NCBI RefSeq assembly: GCF_033705735.1
Contig: NZ_CP131130.1
Span: 2,235,001 to 2,299,000, forward strand
Direction of reading: 5' to 3'
From: Shinella zoogloeoides
GTDB taxonomy: Bacteria > Pseudomonadota > Alphaproteobacteria > Rhizobiales > Rhizobiaceae
DNA length: 64,000 nucleotides
Notes under the pieces: generated by a model
Databases searched by the model: none
The model's input: only the letters and a program-made list of their open reading frames with translations
Told to the model about the DNA's origin: nothing
Translations under genes and position numbers: made by a program
Part shown: one piece after another, positions 52,153 to 61,538 of the stretch
How positions within the stretch are numbered: position 1 is the stretch's first letter
How the letters are laid out: every line of letters starts with the position of its first letter

Positions 52153-52992
52153 ATGAAGCTGGTGCGCTTTGGCGCGGCGGGCGCGGAAAAGCCCGGACTG
52201 ATCGACGCGGACGGCAAGATCCGCGACCTTTCCGGCGTGGTGCCGGACATTGCGGGCGAGGTTCTCGGCCGCGCCGGGCTGGAGCGCCTGCGCGCCATCG
52301 ACCCGAACAGCCTGCCGCTCGCCCCGGAAGGCAGCCGCTACGGCGCCTGCATCGGCCGCGTCGGCAATTTCATCGCCGTCGGCCTCAACTATGCCGACCA
52401 CGCCGCCGAAAGCGGCATGGCCGTTCCGAGCGAGCCGGTGCTCTTCAACAAGGCTCCGTCCTGCATCGTCGGTCCGGACGACACGGTCCTCATTCCCCGC
52501 GGCTCGGAAAAGACCGACTGGGAAGTCGAGCTGGCCGTCGTCATCGGCGAGCGCGCCTCCTATGTCTCGGAAGCCGAGGCACTGGACTATGTCGCCGGCT
52601 ACTGCGTCTGCAACGACGTTTCCGAGCGCGCCTACCAGATCGAGCGCGGCGGCCAGTGGACCAAGGGCAAGGGCTGCCCGACCTTCGGCCCGATCGGCCC
52701 CTGGCTGGTCACGAAGGACGAGGTGGACACGAGCGATCTCGCCATGAAGCTCAGCGTCAACGGCGAACTGGTGCAGAACGGTTCTTCGAACACCATGGTC
52801 TTCAAGGTGCCCTTCCTCGTGCACTACATCTCGCAGTTCATGATCCTGGAACCCGGCGACATCATCACCACCGGCACGCCGCCCGGCGTCGGCATGGGCA
52901 TGAAGCCCCCGCGCTACCTCAAGCCCGGCGACCGCATGGAAGTCTCCATTGCCGGCCTCGGCGTCCAGCGCCAGGCCGTGGCGGCCGGCTGA
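52153..52992 (+). CDS. Fumarylacetoacetate hydrolase-family protein
   Basis: 279 aa from ATG 52153 (MKLVRFGAAGAEKPGLIDAD), with GGAGG upstream. FAH core with GRVGNFIAVGLNYADHAAESG, metal ligands in DWEVELAVVIGERA, CNDVSERAYQ, KGCPTFGPIGPWLVT and GDIITTGTPPGVGMGM. Family members hydrolyse or decarboxylate acylpyruvates and related 2-keto acids; annotations as ureidoglycolate lyase or 2-keto-4-pentenoate hydratase are not distinguishable here. Regulated probably by the divergent GntR protein. A terminator follows. Confidence 0.85.
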   Translation: MKLVRFGAAGAEKPGLIDADGKIRDLSGVVPDIAGEVLGRAGLERLRAIDPNSLPLAPEGSRYGACIGRVGNFIAVGLNYADHAAESGMAVPSEPVLFNKAPSCIVGPDDTVLIPRGSEKTDWEVELAVVIGERASYVSEAEALDYVAGYCVCNDVSERAYQIERGGQWTKGKGCPTFGPIGPWLVTKDEVDTSDLAMKLSVNGELVQNGSSNTMVFKVPFLVHYISQFMILEPGDIITTGTPPGVGMGMKPPRYLKPGDRMEVSIAGLGVQRQAVAAG

Positions 52993-53026
52993 CCGGCCGG
53001 AATGCGTAAGACAGATGGATAAAGCG

Positions 53027-53051
53027 AGAGGGGCCTTGAAGGCCCCTCTTT
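53027..53051 (+). terminator. Intrinsic terminator after FAH-family gene
   Basis: AGAGGGGCC / GGCCCCTCT (9 bp, loop TTGAA) followed by TTCG, 35 bp after the stop; A-rich upstream flank. Confidence 0.8.
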
Positions 53052-53062
53052 CGTCTCAGCGA

Positions 53063-53224
53063 TCAGTGCACCGTGGCGGGCGACATGTCCTCGTCGAGGA
53101 TGCGGAAGGCCTCATCCAGCGCGGCCACCAGGATGTCCGTCAGTTCGTCGGCATCGTTTTCGAGAAGGAAGAGCGCAACCGTTGCATTGTCCGGATCGCT
53201 GTAGCGCTCGAGGTCGTTCGACAT
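53063..53224 (-). CDS. Small acidic hypothetical protein
   Basis: 53 aa from ATG 53224, with AAGGGGA 7 nt upstream. Highly acidic and helical (ERYSDPDNATVALFLLENDADELTDILVAALDEAF is one continuous region; only its composition is informative). No known domain. A good ribosome site and isolated position support a real gene. Function unknown. Confidence 0.6.
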   Translation of the reverse strand: MSNDLERYSDPDNATVALFLLENDADELTDILVAALDEAFRILDEDMSPATVH

Positions 53225-53333
53225 GTCATTGTCCCCTTTCCAGCCGGCACCATCCCGGTTAACGGAAAGCTTAAGGACGCAGGCTTGCGTCTGGCTTGTG
53301 CCGGAAAGACACAAGGTCTGCAAGGTCAAAACG

Positions 53334-53975
53334 TCAGCCGCACCAGGATTGGTGCCGCCCCGCCCAGGGCCGGGCAAAGCCTTCGCGCACCAGCCTCTGG
53401 CCGATGGACTGGCCGCCGCGCATCACGATATGCGGCGCCGCTCCCGCCTTGCCGGCGGCGCGGCTCCTTGCCGCCACCAGCGAGATGTCGCCCTCGTTGA
53501 GGATCTCGCGCAGCCGCAGCTTGGCGTCCCCGCCCCGCGAGCGCTCGGCGTCGCAGCGCGCATCGGAAATCGACGGCGCATCGATATCGGCCAGCCGCAC
53601 CTTGCGCCCGGCATAGAGGATCGTGCTGCCGTCCAGCACGCAATAATCGGTCTGCGTCGTGCAGATGAACCATTTCCCCGCAAAAGGCGGCAGCTTCTCG
53701 GCCGCCGGCAGCTTCTGCTCCACCCGTTCGGCGGGCGTCGGCATGGCGCGCGCCAGCGCGGTCTCGCGAGCGGGCTTCTTCTCCCTGCGCTCGATGGAGG
53801 CGGTGCGGATCGCCGCCGCGCCCTTTTCCGGGCCGGGCGTCCAGTTGTCCATGTAGAGAATGCCGCCGACAAGCGCCGCGCCCAGCACATACCAGTGCGC
53901 CATGCCGCCGCCGCGCCGCGCGCCGGAGCGCTTCGCTCCCGAGGCCTTCTTTCGCCGGGTCGTCTTCTTCGCCAT
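53334..53975 (-). CDS. Membrane-anchored thermonuclease/SNase-like protein
   Basis: 213 aa from ATG 53975 behind CAGGAGACAGACG. A strongly basic start (KKTTRRKKASGAKRSGARR), one transmembrane helix (about 25-43), a linker, then an SNase-like region containing GRKVRLADIDAPSISDARC and AKLRLREILNEGDISLV. The nuclease hallmark Asp in DIDAP is present; other catalytic residues are not clear, so activity is uncertain. Topology places the domain in the periplasm. Confidence 0.75.
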   Translation of the reverse strand: MAKKTTRRKKASGAKRSGARRGGGMAHWYVLGAALVGGILYMDNWTPGPEKGAAAIRTASIERREKKPARETALARAMPTPAERVEQKLPAAEKLPPFAGKWFICTTQTDYCVLDGSTILYAGRKVRLADIDAPSISDARCDAERSRGGDAKLRLREILNEGDISLVAARSRAAGKAGAAPHIVMRGGQSIGQRLVREGFARPWAGRHQSWCG

Positions 53976-54126
53976 CGTCTGTCTCCTGCACGGGACATTG
54001 CGACGATCTCTTGAAGATATGGTTACCGATCGGCGACCGGCCGGGATGCGGCCGCCATACACGAAAAATTGTCATCCGCTTTGTTGCCGCGCGCGCCAGA
54101 CTTGATAGAAGCCGGCTGCAATCTGA

Positions 54127-54741
<615 letters not shown>

Positions 54742-54748
54742 TATCCGC

Positions 54749-54774
54749 GGACCGGAGGCTTCGGCCTCCGGTCC
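54749..54774 (+). terminator. UUCG-loop hairpin after GST gene
   Basis: Perfect 11-bp stem GGACCGGAGGC / GCCTCCGGTCC capped by TTCG, starting 8 bp after the stop. No T-run follows, so it may act as a stability or Rho-linked end structure. Confidence 0.6.
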
Positions 54775-54945
54775 CGCTTCCGGCCCAAACAGCCGATACC
54801 CTGGGCGAATGCCCGAAGCTCCCCCAAAGAAGCTTTTGAATTTAAAGCTGGCGGTACGAGCCGAACGCTTCGGCCGCTGCACATACCCCCTTTCCCTCAC
54901 TTCAAAAAAGACCGGCATTTCACTCGCCGTGACGACGCACGGGGC

Positions 54946-54978
54946 TTGACTCTTTGTAATTTGATGCTTGTTATAACA
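54946..54978 (+). promoter_or_regulatory. Candidate promoter and GntR-type operator upstream of the semialdehyde dehydrogenase cluster
   Basis: TTGACT (54946-54951) is followed 19-20 bp later by TTATAAC, overlapping the perfect palindrome TGTTATAACA (54969-54978). It lies about 40-70 bp before the dehydrogenase ATG. A GT-N4-AC palindrome is the kind of site recognised by FCD-type GntR regulators, one of which (59833) is in this cluster. The spacer is longer than ideal. Confidence 0.45.
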
Positions 54979-55016
54979 CTCGACAGATTGTTGGAGTGAA
55001 CTAGGAACTTTCATCC

Positions 55017-56510
55017 ATGACCGTGCACCAAATTACGCGTCACGCCCTTATCGGGCGTCTGGCGGACCCTTCCCTGTTGCGTCATCAGGCCTATATCGAC
55101 GGCCAGTGGGTGAATGCCGATGGCGGCGATACGGTCACCGTGACCGACCCGGCAACGGGCATCGAGATCGGCACGGTGCCGAACATGGGCGCCGCCGAGA
55201 CCCGCCGCGCCATCGAAGCGGCAGAGGAAGCCCGTCATGACTGGGCAGCGCTCGCCGCCAAGGATCGCGCTGTCGTGCTGCGCCGCTGGTTCGACCTGAT
55301 CGTCGCAAACCTTCCCGATCTCGCGGCCATCATGACCGCCGAGCAGGGCAAGCCGCTGGCCGAGAGCCAGGGCGAAATCCGCTACGCCGCCTCCTTCGCC
55401 GAATGGTTCTCGGAGGAGGCCAAGCGCGCCTATGGCGACCTGATCCCCGCCCCGCGCGCCCAGTCGCGCATCATGGTGCTGAAGCAGCCCATCGGCGTCG
55501 TCGCCGCCATCACGCCGTGGAACTTCCCCTCGGCCATGATCACCCGCAAATGCGCCCCGGCCTTCGCCGCCGGCTGCTCCGTCGTGGTCAAGCCCTCGGA
55601 ATTCACGCCCTATTCGGCGCTGGCGCTCGCCGAGCTTGCCGAACGCGCCGGCATTCCCAAGGGCGTCTTCAACATCGTCACGGGTGACGCGACAGCGATC
55701 GGCGGCGAGATGACCTCCAGCCCGATCGTGCGCAAGATCAGCTTCACCGGCTCCACCCGCGTCGGCAAGCTGCTGATGGAACAGTCGGCCAGCACCGTGA
55801 AGAAGGTGGCGATGGAGCTCGGCGGCAATGCCCCGCTCATCGTCTTCGAGGACGCCGATCTTGACGTCGCAGTACAGGGCGTCATCAACGCGAAGTTCCG
55901 CAACACCGGACAGACCTGCATCTGCCCGAACCGCATCTATGTGCATGAAAGCGTCCACGACGCCTTCGTTACACGCCTTTCGGCAGCCGTCGGCGCGCTG
56001 AAGGTCGGCGACGGTTTCGTCGACGGCGTGCAGCAGGGCCCGCTGATCAACGAAGCAGCTCTCACGAAGGTCGAACGCCATGTGGCGGACGCACTCGGCA
56101 AGGGCGCCAAGGTCGCCACCGGCGGCAAGCGCCACGGCCTCGGCCAGACCTTCTTCGAGCCGACCGTGCTGACGGATGTCGATGCCACCATGCTCTTCGA
56201 GAGCGAGGAGACCTTCGGCCCCGTCGCCCCGGTCCAGCGCTTCTCCGATGAGAAGAGCGTCATCAAGGCCGCGAATGCTACCTCCTCCGGCCTTGCCGCC
56301 TACATCTTCACCCGCGATCTCGACCGCATGTGGCGGGTCGCCGAGCAGATCGAGTCCGGCATCGTCGGCGTCAACGAGGGCCTGGTGTCGAACGAGGTCG
56401 CGCCCTTCGGCGGCGTGAAGGAATCCGGCATCGGCCGCGAGGGCTCCAAATACGGAATCGAGGAGTTCCTCGAGCTCAAATACGTCTGCATCACCCAATC
56501 GGCAGCCTGA
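55017..56510 (+). CDS. gabD: NAD(P)-dependent succinate-semialdehyde dehydrogenase-type aldehyde dehydrogenase
   Basis: 497 aa ALDH. Catalytic Glu267 in MELGGNAP and nucleophile Cys301 in NTGQTCICPN; cofactor loop FTGSTRVGKLLM; close overall to GabD-type succinate-semialdehyde dehydrogenases. First gene of a cluster with an amino acid importer, kinase and phospholyase. There it may oxidise the semialdehyde released by the phospholyase (2-aminoadipate semialdehyde if the substrate is hydroxylysine) rather than succinate semialdehyde. The enzyme class is firm; the true substrate is inference. Confidence 0.88.
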   Translation: MTVHQITRHALIGRLADPSLLRHQAYIDGQWVNADGGDTVTVTDPATGIEIGTVPNMGAAETRRAIEAAEEARHDWAALAAKDRAVVLRRWFDLIVANLPDLAAIMTAEQGKPLAESQGEIRYAASFAEWFSEEAKRAYGDLIPAPRAQSRIMVLKQPIGVVAAITPWNFPSAMITRKCAPAFAAGCSVVVKPSEFTPYSALALAELAERAGIPKGVFNIVTGDATAIGGEMTSSPIVRKISFTGSTRVGKLLMEQSASTVKKVAMELGGNAPLIVFEDADLDVAVQGVINAKFRNTGQTCICPNRIYVHESVHDAFVTRLSAAVGALKVGDGFVDGVQQGPLINEAALTKVERHVADALGKGAKVATGGKRHGLGQTFFEPTVLTDVDATMLFESEETFGPVAPVQRFSDEKSVIKAANATSSGLAAYIFTRDLDRMWRVAEQIESGIVGVNEGLVSNEVAPFGGVKESGIGREGSKYGIEEFLELKYVCITQSAA

Positions 56511-56586
56511 TGGCCCGCCGGAAATGCAGCCCGCCGGCAATGGTGCCTGCGGGCCTCACCTGAATGCGCATGAAAAGGGGAAATAC

Positions 56587-57630
56587 ATGAAACTTGCGAA
56601 TTCACTGAAACTGGGAGTTCTCGCCTGCGCGACCGCGCTGATGGGCGCCATGTCCTTCGCCGGCACTGCCGAGGCCGGTGCCGCGCTCGACGCCATCAAG
56701 GCCCGCGGCAACCTCGTCTGCGGCGTCGGCCAGGCCGTTCCGGGCTTTTCCGCGCCTGCTGCCAATGGCGAGCTCGCCGGCATCGACGTCGACTATTGCA
56801 AGTCCATGGCTGCCGCCATTCTCGGCGACGCCTCCAAGGTGACCTACCGCCAGACCTCCTATTCCGAGCGTTTCGTCCTGCTCTCCTCGGGCGAGATCGA
56901 CGTGCTGGCCCACGACACGACGACCACGCTCAACCGCGAAGGCGCCCAGAGCGCGCGCTTCGCCTCGCCGAACTATTTCGACGGCTACACCTTCATGGTG
57001 CCGAAGTCGCTCGGCGTCGACAGCCCGGACCAGCTTGCTGACGCCACCGTCTGCATCCTGCAGGGCTCGACCTTCGAAGTGAACACCGAGAACTTCTTCA
57101 AGTCGCGCGGCCTCAACTACACGCCGCTCGTCCTCAGCGCCTGGGAACAGCTCGACGCGGCCTTCTTCGGCGGTCGTTGCGACGCCTTCGGCGGCAACTA
57201 CGGCAACCTCGCCGGCTCGCGCGCGGGCAACGGCAATGTCGACGACTACATCATCTTCCCGAACTTCATCACACTGGAGCCCTATGCACCGGCCGTGAAG
57301 AGCGGTGACGAAGAACTCTTCCTCGTCGCACGCTGGGTCATGTTCGCGCTCGTCGAAACCGAACGTCTCGGCATCACGCAGGCCAATGTCGCGGACCTCG
57401 CCAAGAACTCTCCGGATCCGGAAGTCAAGCAGCTGCTCGGCACGACCCCGGGCAACGGCAAGGACCTCGGCCTCTCGGAAGACTGGGTCGTCAAGATCGT
57501 CTCGTCCGTCGGCAACTACGGCGAGAGCTTCGAACGCAATCTCGGCAAGGCCTCGCCCCTCAAGCTCGACCGCGGTCTCAACGACCTGTGGACGAAGGGC
57601 GGTCTCATGTATGCGGCCCCGTTGCGTTGA
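56587..57630 (+). CDS. Polar amino acid ABC transporter substrate-binding protein (AapJ-like)
   Basis: 347 aa from ATG 56587 behind AAAAGGGG. Signal peptide about 1-30 (LACATALMGAMSFAGTAEA), then LDAIKARGNLVCGVGQAVPGFSAP, the start typical of AapJ/BztA general L-amino acid-binding proteins; amino acid contact regions include NREGAQSARFASPNYFDGY. The stop is joined to the next ATG (TGATG). Delivers the substrate of this catabolic cluster; ligand unknown, likely a basic or hydroxylated amino acid given the downstream enzymes. Confidence 0.88.
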   Translation: MKLANSLKLGVLACATALMGAMSFAGTAEAGAALDAIKARGNLVCGVGQAVPGFSAPAANGELAGIDVDYCKSMAAAILGDASKVTYRQTSYSERFVLLSSGEIDVLAHDTTTTLNREGAQSARFASPNYFDGYTFMVPKSLGVDSPDQLADATVCILQGSTFEVNTENFFKSRGLNYTPLVLSAWEQLDAAFFGGRCDAFGGNYGNLAGSRAGNGNVDDYIIFPNFITLEPYAPAVKSGDEELFLVARWVMFALVETERLGITQANVADLAKNSPDPEVKQLLGTTPGNGKDLGLSEDWVVKIVSSVGNYGESFERNLGKASPLKLDRGLNDLWTKGGLMYAAPLR

Positions 57631-58754
57631 TGCGTAGCGAGCGCCTTCAAAACGCGCTGTTTGTCGCGGCAGCCATCGCAGTTCTTGCGTGGCTGTCGCA
57701 CAATCTTGCGTCCAACCTCGCCGCCCGCGGCATCAGCATCGACTACGGCTTCCTGTGGAGCGCCACGTCGTTCCCGATCGGCGAGTCGCTGATCTCCTTC
57801 GGGTCGGGCGACACCTATTTCCGGGCGCTGCTGGTCGGATTGCTCAACACGGTCAAGCTGGCGCTTGCCGCCATCGTGCTCTCCACCCTGCTCGGCATCC
57901 TGATCGGCCTTGCGGGGCGCACCGCCCATCCGCAGCTCCGCGCCCTCGCGAAAGCCTATATCGAGGTGACGCGCAACACGCCGCTGCTGCTCATCCTCGT
58001 CGTCTGCGCCACCGCCGTCCGCGTTCTACCGCCACCGCGCCAGGCCTGGACCTTCGGGGAATCCATCTTCATTTCCAGCCGCGGCCTCTATATCCCGACG
58101 GTGCTCGTCGGCGACGCAGGCCCGATCCTTGCCGCCGTCGCCGTGCTGGCCCTCGCCTGCGGCTTCCTCTTCTGGCGCGCCATGGTGCGCGGCCGCAACG
58201 AGACGGGTCACTTCCCGCGGCCCGCGACCGGTGGCCTGTTCCTCTCGGCTGCCGCGCTTATCGGCGTCATCGTCTATGCGCTCGGCTGGGGCGAGATCCA
58301 GAAGCCGACGCTGACGGGCTTCAACTTCCGCGGCGGCATGGGCATGACGCCGGAATATCTTGCGATGCTGGTGGGGCTCTCGTTCTATACGTCCGGCTTC
58401 ATCGCCGAGATCGTGCGCGGCAGCCTCGCCGCCCTTCCGAAGGGCCAGTCGGAGGCCGCCCATTCGCTCGGTCTCAGCCCCATCCTAACGCTCTATCTGG
58501 TGCTGGCCCCGCAGGCGCTACGGCTCATGCTGCCGCCGCTCGCCAACCAGTATCTCAACGCCATCAAGAACACGACGCTCGCCGTTCTCATCGGTTATCC
58601 GGACCTGGTTTCCGTCGGCAACACCGCGCTCAACCAGACCGGCCGGGCCATCGAGACCGTGTCCATCTACCTTCTGATCTACCTGTCGCTCAGCCTCGTG
58701 ACCTCCGCGGTCATCCGCTGGCTGGAAAAGCGCGCGCAACTGGTGAAGTCATGA
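57630..58754 (+). CDS. Amino acid ABC transporter permease (AapQ-like)
   Basis: 374 aa, starting at the ATG that overlaps the binding-protein stop. Long inserted loop between the first helices and the core, as in AapQ/BztB. The EAA coupling motif is in GSLAALPKGQSEAAHSLGLSP. Forms a heterodimer with the next permease, which overlaps it by 4 bp. Confidence 0.88.
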   Translation: MRSERLQNALFVAAAIAVLAWLSHNLASNLAARGISIDYGFLWSATSFPIGESLISFGSGDTYFRALLVGLLNTVKLALAAIVLSTLLGILIGLAGRTAHPQLRALAKAYIEVTRNTPLLLILVVCATAVRVLPPPRQAWTFGESIFISSRGLYIPTVLVGDAGPILAAVAVLALACGFLFWRAMVRGRNETGHFPRPATGGLFLSAAALIGVIVYALGWGEIQKPTLTGFNFRGGMGMTPEYLAMLVGLSFYTSGFIAEIVRGSLAALPKGQSEAAHSLGLSPILTLYLVLAPQALRLMLPPLANQYLNAIKNTTLAVLIGYPDLVSVGNTALNQTGRAIETVSIYLLIYLSLSLVTSAVIRWLEKRAQLVKS

Positions 58755-59830
58755 GCGAAATTACCGCCGCACTCCCCCGCCCCTCCAATGGCGGCCTCGC
58801 CGGCTGGCTGCGCCCCTATTTTAATCCGTGGCCGCATGCCCTGCTGACGGTGGCGATCACCGGCAGCCTCCTCTACGTCCTCGCGCGCTTCTACCGCTGG
58901 GCCGTCACCGATGCGGTGTTCGGACAAGCCTCGCCCGACGCTTGCCGCGCGGCAGCGGGCGCCTGCTGGGCCTTCCTGCACGAGCGCTACCACATCATCC
59001 TCTTCGGCAGCTATCCGGCCGACCAGTACTGGCGCCCGACACTTGCCGTGGTGCTGGTGCTCGCCATCCTCATCCTCAGCGGCTTCCGCCGCTTCTGGAA
59101 GCCGGCGCTGGCGCTCGCCTGGATCGCCGTCATGGTGATCAGCCTCGTCCTGATGGGCGGCGGCATCCTCGGCCTGCCTTCGGTTTCCACCAGCCGCTGG
59201 GGCGGCCTGCCGCTCACCGTCGGCCTTTCCGCCTTCGGCATCGTGCTCGCCCTGCCGCTCTCGGTCTTCATCGTGCTCGGCCGGCGCTCCAAGGCCGCCG
59301 TCATCCGCCGCTTCTGCTCGCTCTATGTGGAGATCGTGCGCGGCCTGCCGCTGATCGCGGTGCTGTTCATCGCCTCGACCATGCTGCCCTTCCTGCTGCC
59401 CGGCGGCAACCTGATCGACAATATCCTGCGCGCGCAGGTGGCGCTGATCCTCTTCCAGGCGGCCTATCTGGCAGAAGCGATCCGCGGCGGTCTCGAGGCC
59501 GTGCCACGCGGCCAGTCGGAGGCCGGCCACAGCCTCGGGCTTTCCAGCGGCCTGATCTCCCGTCTCATCGTGCTGCCGCAGGCCTTCCGCATCGCGCTGC
59601 CGGCGATCATCAATACCTTCATCGAGTCCATCAAGGACACGACGCTGATCAGCATCATCGGCCTCATCGACGTGCTTGGCGGAGCACGCGGGGCGATCGC
59701 CGACGGCGCATGGCTGGGCTTCTACCGCGAGGCCTACCTTGTCGTCGGCGGCGCCTTCTTCGTCTTCTGCTTCATCCTCTCCCTCCATTCCCGCCGCCTC
59801 GAGCGGGAATTCTCCAGCGAGAAGCACTAG
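58751..59830 (+). CDS. Amino acid ABC transporter permease (AapM-like)
   Basis: 359 aa. Helices across most of the length, with the EAA motif in GGLEAVPRGQSEAGHSLGLSS and a C-terminal FVFCFILSLHSRRLEREF. The large N-terminal part before the core (about 1-150) is typical of AapM/BztC. The matching ATPase gene is not next but four genes further on (62915). Confidence 0.88.
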   Translation: MSEITAALPRPSNGGLAGWLRPYFNPWPHALLTVAITGSLLYVLARFYRWAVTDAVFGQASPDACRAAAGACWAFLHERYHIILFGSYPADQYWRPTLAVVLVLAILILSGFRRFWKPALALAWIAVMVISLVLMGGGILGLPSVSTSRWGGLPLTVGLSAFGIVLALPLSVFIVLGRRSKAAVIRRFCSLYVEIVRGLPLIAVLFIASTMLPFLLPGGNLIDNILRAQVALILFQAAYLAEAIRGGLEAVPRGQSEAGHSLGLSSGLISRLIVLPQAFRIALPAIINTFIESIKDTTLISIIGLIDVLGGARGAIADGAWLGFYREAYLVVGGAFFVFCFILSLHSRRLEREFSSEKH

Positions 59831-59832
59831 GC

Positions 59833-60534
59833 ATGGACAGGAAGGAAATCGCGCTGGCGGACGGCAGCTCCATGCCCACCTACCGGACGCTCGTCCAGGA
59901 TACCCTCAACGAGCAGATCTACCAGCAGATCAAGGAAAAGCTGATCATCGGGGAATTCCGCCCCGGCGACCGGCTGGTCCTCCGAAACCTCGCGGCCGCC
60001 CTCGGAACGAGCGTGGTGCCCGTGCGCGACGCCCTGCAGAAGCTCGAAAGCCTCGGGGCCCTGCGCCTCGAACGCACCTTCATCGTGCCGCTGCTGACCA
60101 TCGCCGAACTCACCGAAATCCGCGATATCCGCGTGGCGCTGGAAGGCCTTTCCGCCGCCCGCGCGGCCCGGGCGGCAACGCCCGAGAGCCTCGCGGGCCT
60201 GCGCGTCCATTTCGACGCCATGGCGGAAGCGGCCCATGCCAACGACACCAGCCGGTTCCTGCGCGCCAATGCCCGCTTCCACCTGCATATCGCCGACATG
60301 AGCAATTCACCGATCCTGCGCGACATGATCGAGCCGCTCTGGCTGCGCATGGGGCCTTCGGTGCGTCTCGCCAAGGCCGAGCCCGGCAAGCTGACCGATG
60401 CCATTCCCGACCACGAGACGGCCTTCGCGGCCATCGCCGCGAATGACGCCGCGGCCGCGCGCAGGGCCGTCGTCTCCGATGTCGTCAACTGCTTCGGCAT
60501 CCTCGCGGATTCCTTCCAGGGGGCGGACGAATGA
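59833..60534 (+). CDS. GntR-family (FCD) regulator of the phospholyase cluster
   Basis: 233 aa, starting 2 bp after the permease stop. HTH about 25-85 (EQIYQQIKEKLIIGEFRPGDRLVLRNLAAALGTSVVPVRDAL), FCD domain after it with FHLHIADMSNSPIL and DHETAFAAI (likely metal/ligand histidines). Embedded between transporter and enzyme genes, so it most likely senses an intermediate of the pathway and acts at the palindrome upstream of gabD. Overlaps the kinase gene by 4 bp. Confidence 0.9.
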   Translation: MDRKEIALADGSSMPTYRTLVQDTLNEQIYQQIKEKLIIGEFRPGDRLVLRNLAAALGTSVVPVRDALQKLESLGALRLERTFIVPLLTIAELTEIRDIRVALEGLSAARAARAATPESLAGLRVHFDAMAEAAHANDTSRFLRANARFHLHIADMSNSPILRDMIEPLWLRMGPSVRLAKAEPGKLTDAIPDHETAFAAIAANDAAAARRAVVSDVVNCFGILADSFQGADE

Positions 60535-61520
60535 CGGCGCGGCTCGATACCGCGAAGGCCGAAGCCCTCACCCTCCGCCATTTCGGCGTCGATGGCCGCG
60601 CGACGGAGCTAGGGGGCGAGCGCACCCAGAATTTTCGCATCCGCACGGCCGAGGGCGTTACCTTCACACTGAAGGTCTCGGACCCCGCAGAAAGCGCCGA
60701 CGGCACGATGCTCGAAAGCGCCGCGCTTCTCCACATCGCGCGCACCGCCCCTGATATCGCAGCCCCGCGCATCGTGCCCGCCCTCACCGGTGAAGAGGCC
60801 ATCCTCCTCGGCGCTGCAGATGGCCGCTACCTGCGCCTGCTGACCTATCTCGAAGGCACGCCGTTTTCCCTCATCGAGGCGCCGACGTTGGCGCTGCGCC
60901 ACGCCATTGGAGACGCCGTCGCCCGCCTCGACATGGCGCTGGCGAGCTTCGACCATCCCTTTTCGCGCGAGCGCGATCTCATCTGGGACGTCAAGCCTAT
61001 CGCCAGCCTGCGTCCTTCCCTGACGCTGATCGACGAGGCGCGTCGGCCGCTCGCCGAAGCCATGCTCGACCGCTTTGAGCAGGTCGCGGGGCCGCATATG
61101 GTCGCGCTGCCCGCGCAAGCCGTCCATAGCGACATGAACGGCCAGAACATCCTCGTCGACAGCGATGCGACGGACCGCCTTGCCGGCTTTCTCGATTTCG
61201 GTGATCTCGTCCACGCGCCCCGTCTCGTCGATCTGGCCGGCGCGGCGCTGCTGCAGGTTCGCGGCGGCGAGAATGATCTACGAGATGCCGCCGATGTCAT
61301 CAGCGCCTATCACCGGGCCTCGCCGCTGGATGCGCTGGAGATCGAGCTTCTGCCGGAATTCATGATCGCACGCTGCGTGATCAATGTCGTGGTCACGGAG
61401 ATCCTCGCGGACCGCGACCCGGTCAACCGCACCTATATCATGAAGAACAATCCCGCCTCCTGGATGCGGCTGGAGCGGCTGTCGTCGTTTCCGCAAAATC
61501 CATTCAGGACCGCCCTCTAG
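60531..61520 (+). CDS. APH-fold phosphotransferase (hydroxylysine kinase-like)
   Basis: 329 aa aminoglycoside-phosphotransferase/choline-kinase fold. Nucleotide-binding lobe with GGERTQNFRIRTAEGVTFTLK; the catalytic loop HSDMNGQNIL has His199 and Asp201, and metal-binding Asp222 is in GFLDFGDLVHAP. It resembles hydroxylysine kinase (HYKK/AGPHD1) and similar amino-alcohol kinases, not antibiotic resistance enzymes. Paired directly with a phospholyase-like PLP enzyme (61539), as in the mammalian hydroxylysine route where the two enzymes act in sequence. Substrate not proven. Confidence 0.82.
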   Translation: MTARLDTAKAEALTLRHFGVDGRATELGGERTQNFRIRTAEGVTFTLKVSDPAESADGTMLESAALLHIARTAPDIAAPRIVPALTGEEAILLGAADGRYLRLLTYLEGTPFSLIEAPTLALRHAIGDAVARLDMALASFDHPFSRERDLIWDVKPIASLRPSLTLIDEARRPLAEAMLDRFEQVAGPHMVALPAQAVHSDMNGQNILVDSDATDRLAGFLDFGDLVHAPRLVDLAGAALLQVRGGENDLRDAADVISAYHRASPLDALEIELLPEFMIARCVINVVVTEILADRDPVNRTYIMKNNPASWMRLERLSSFPQNPFRTAL

Positions 61521-61538
61521 AGAACGAAGGTGCATGCC

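Noticed and set aside
60531..61520. Aminoglycoside resistance gene
   Set aside because: It has the APH fold, but context with a phospholyase, importer and dehydrogenase, and its resemblance to hydroxylysine kinase, indicate catabolism rather than antibiotic resistance.
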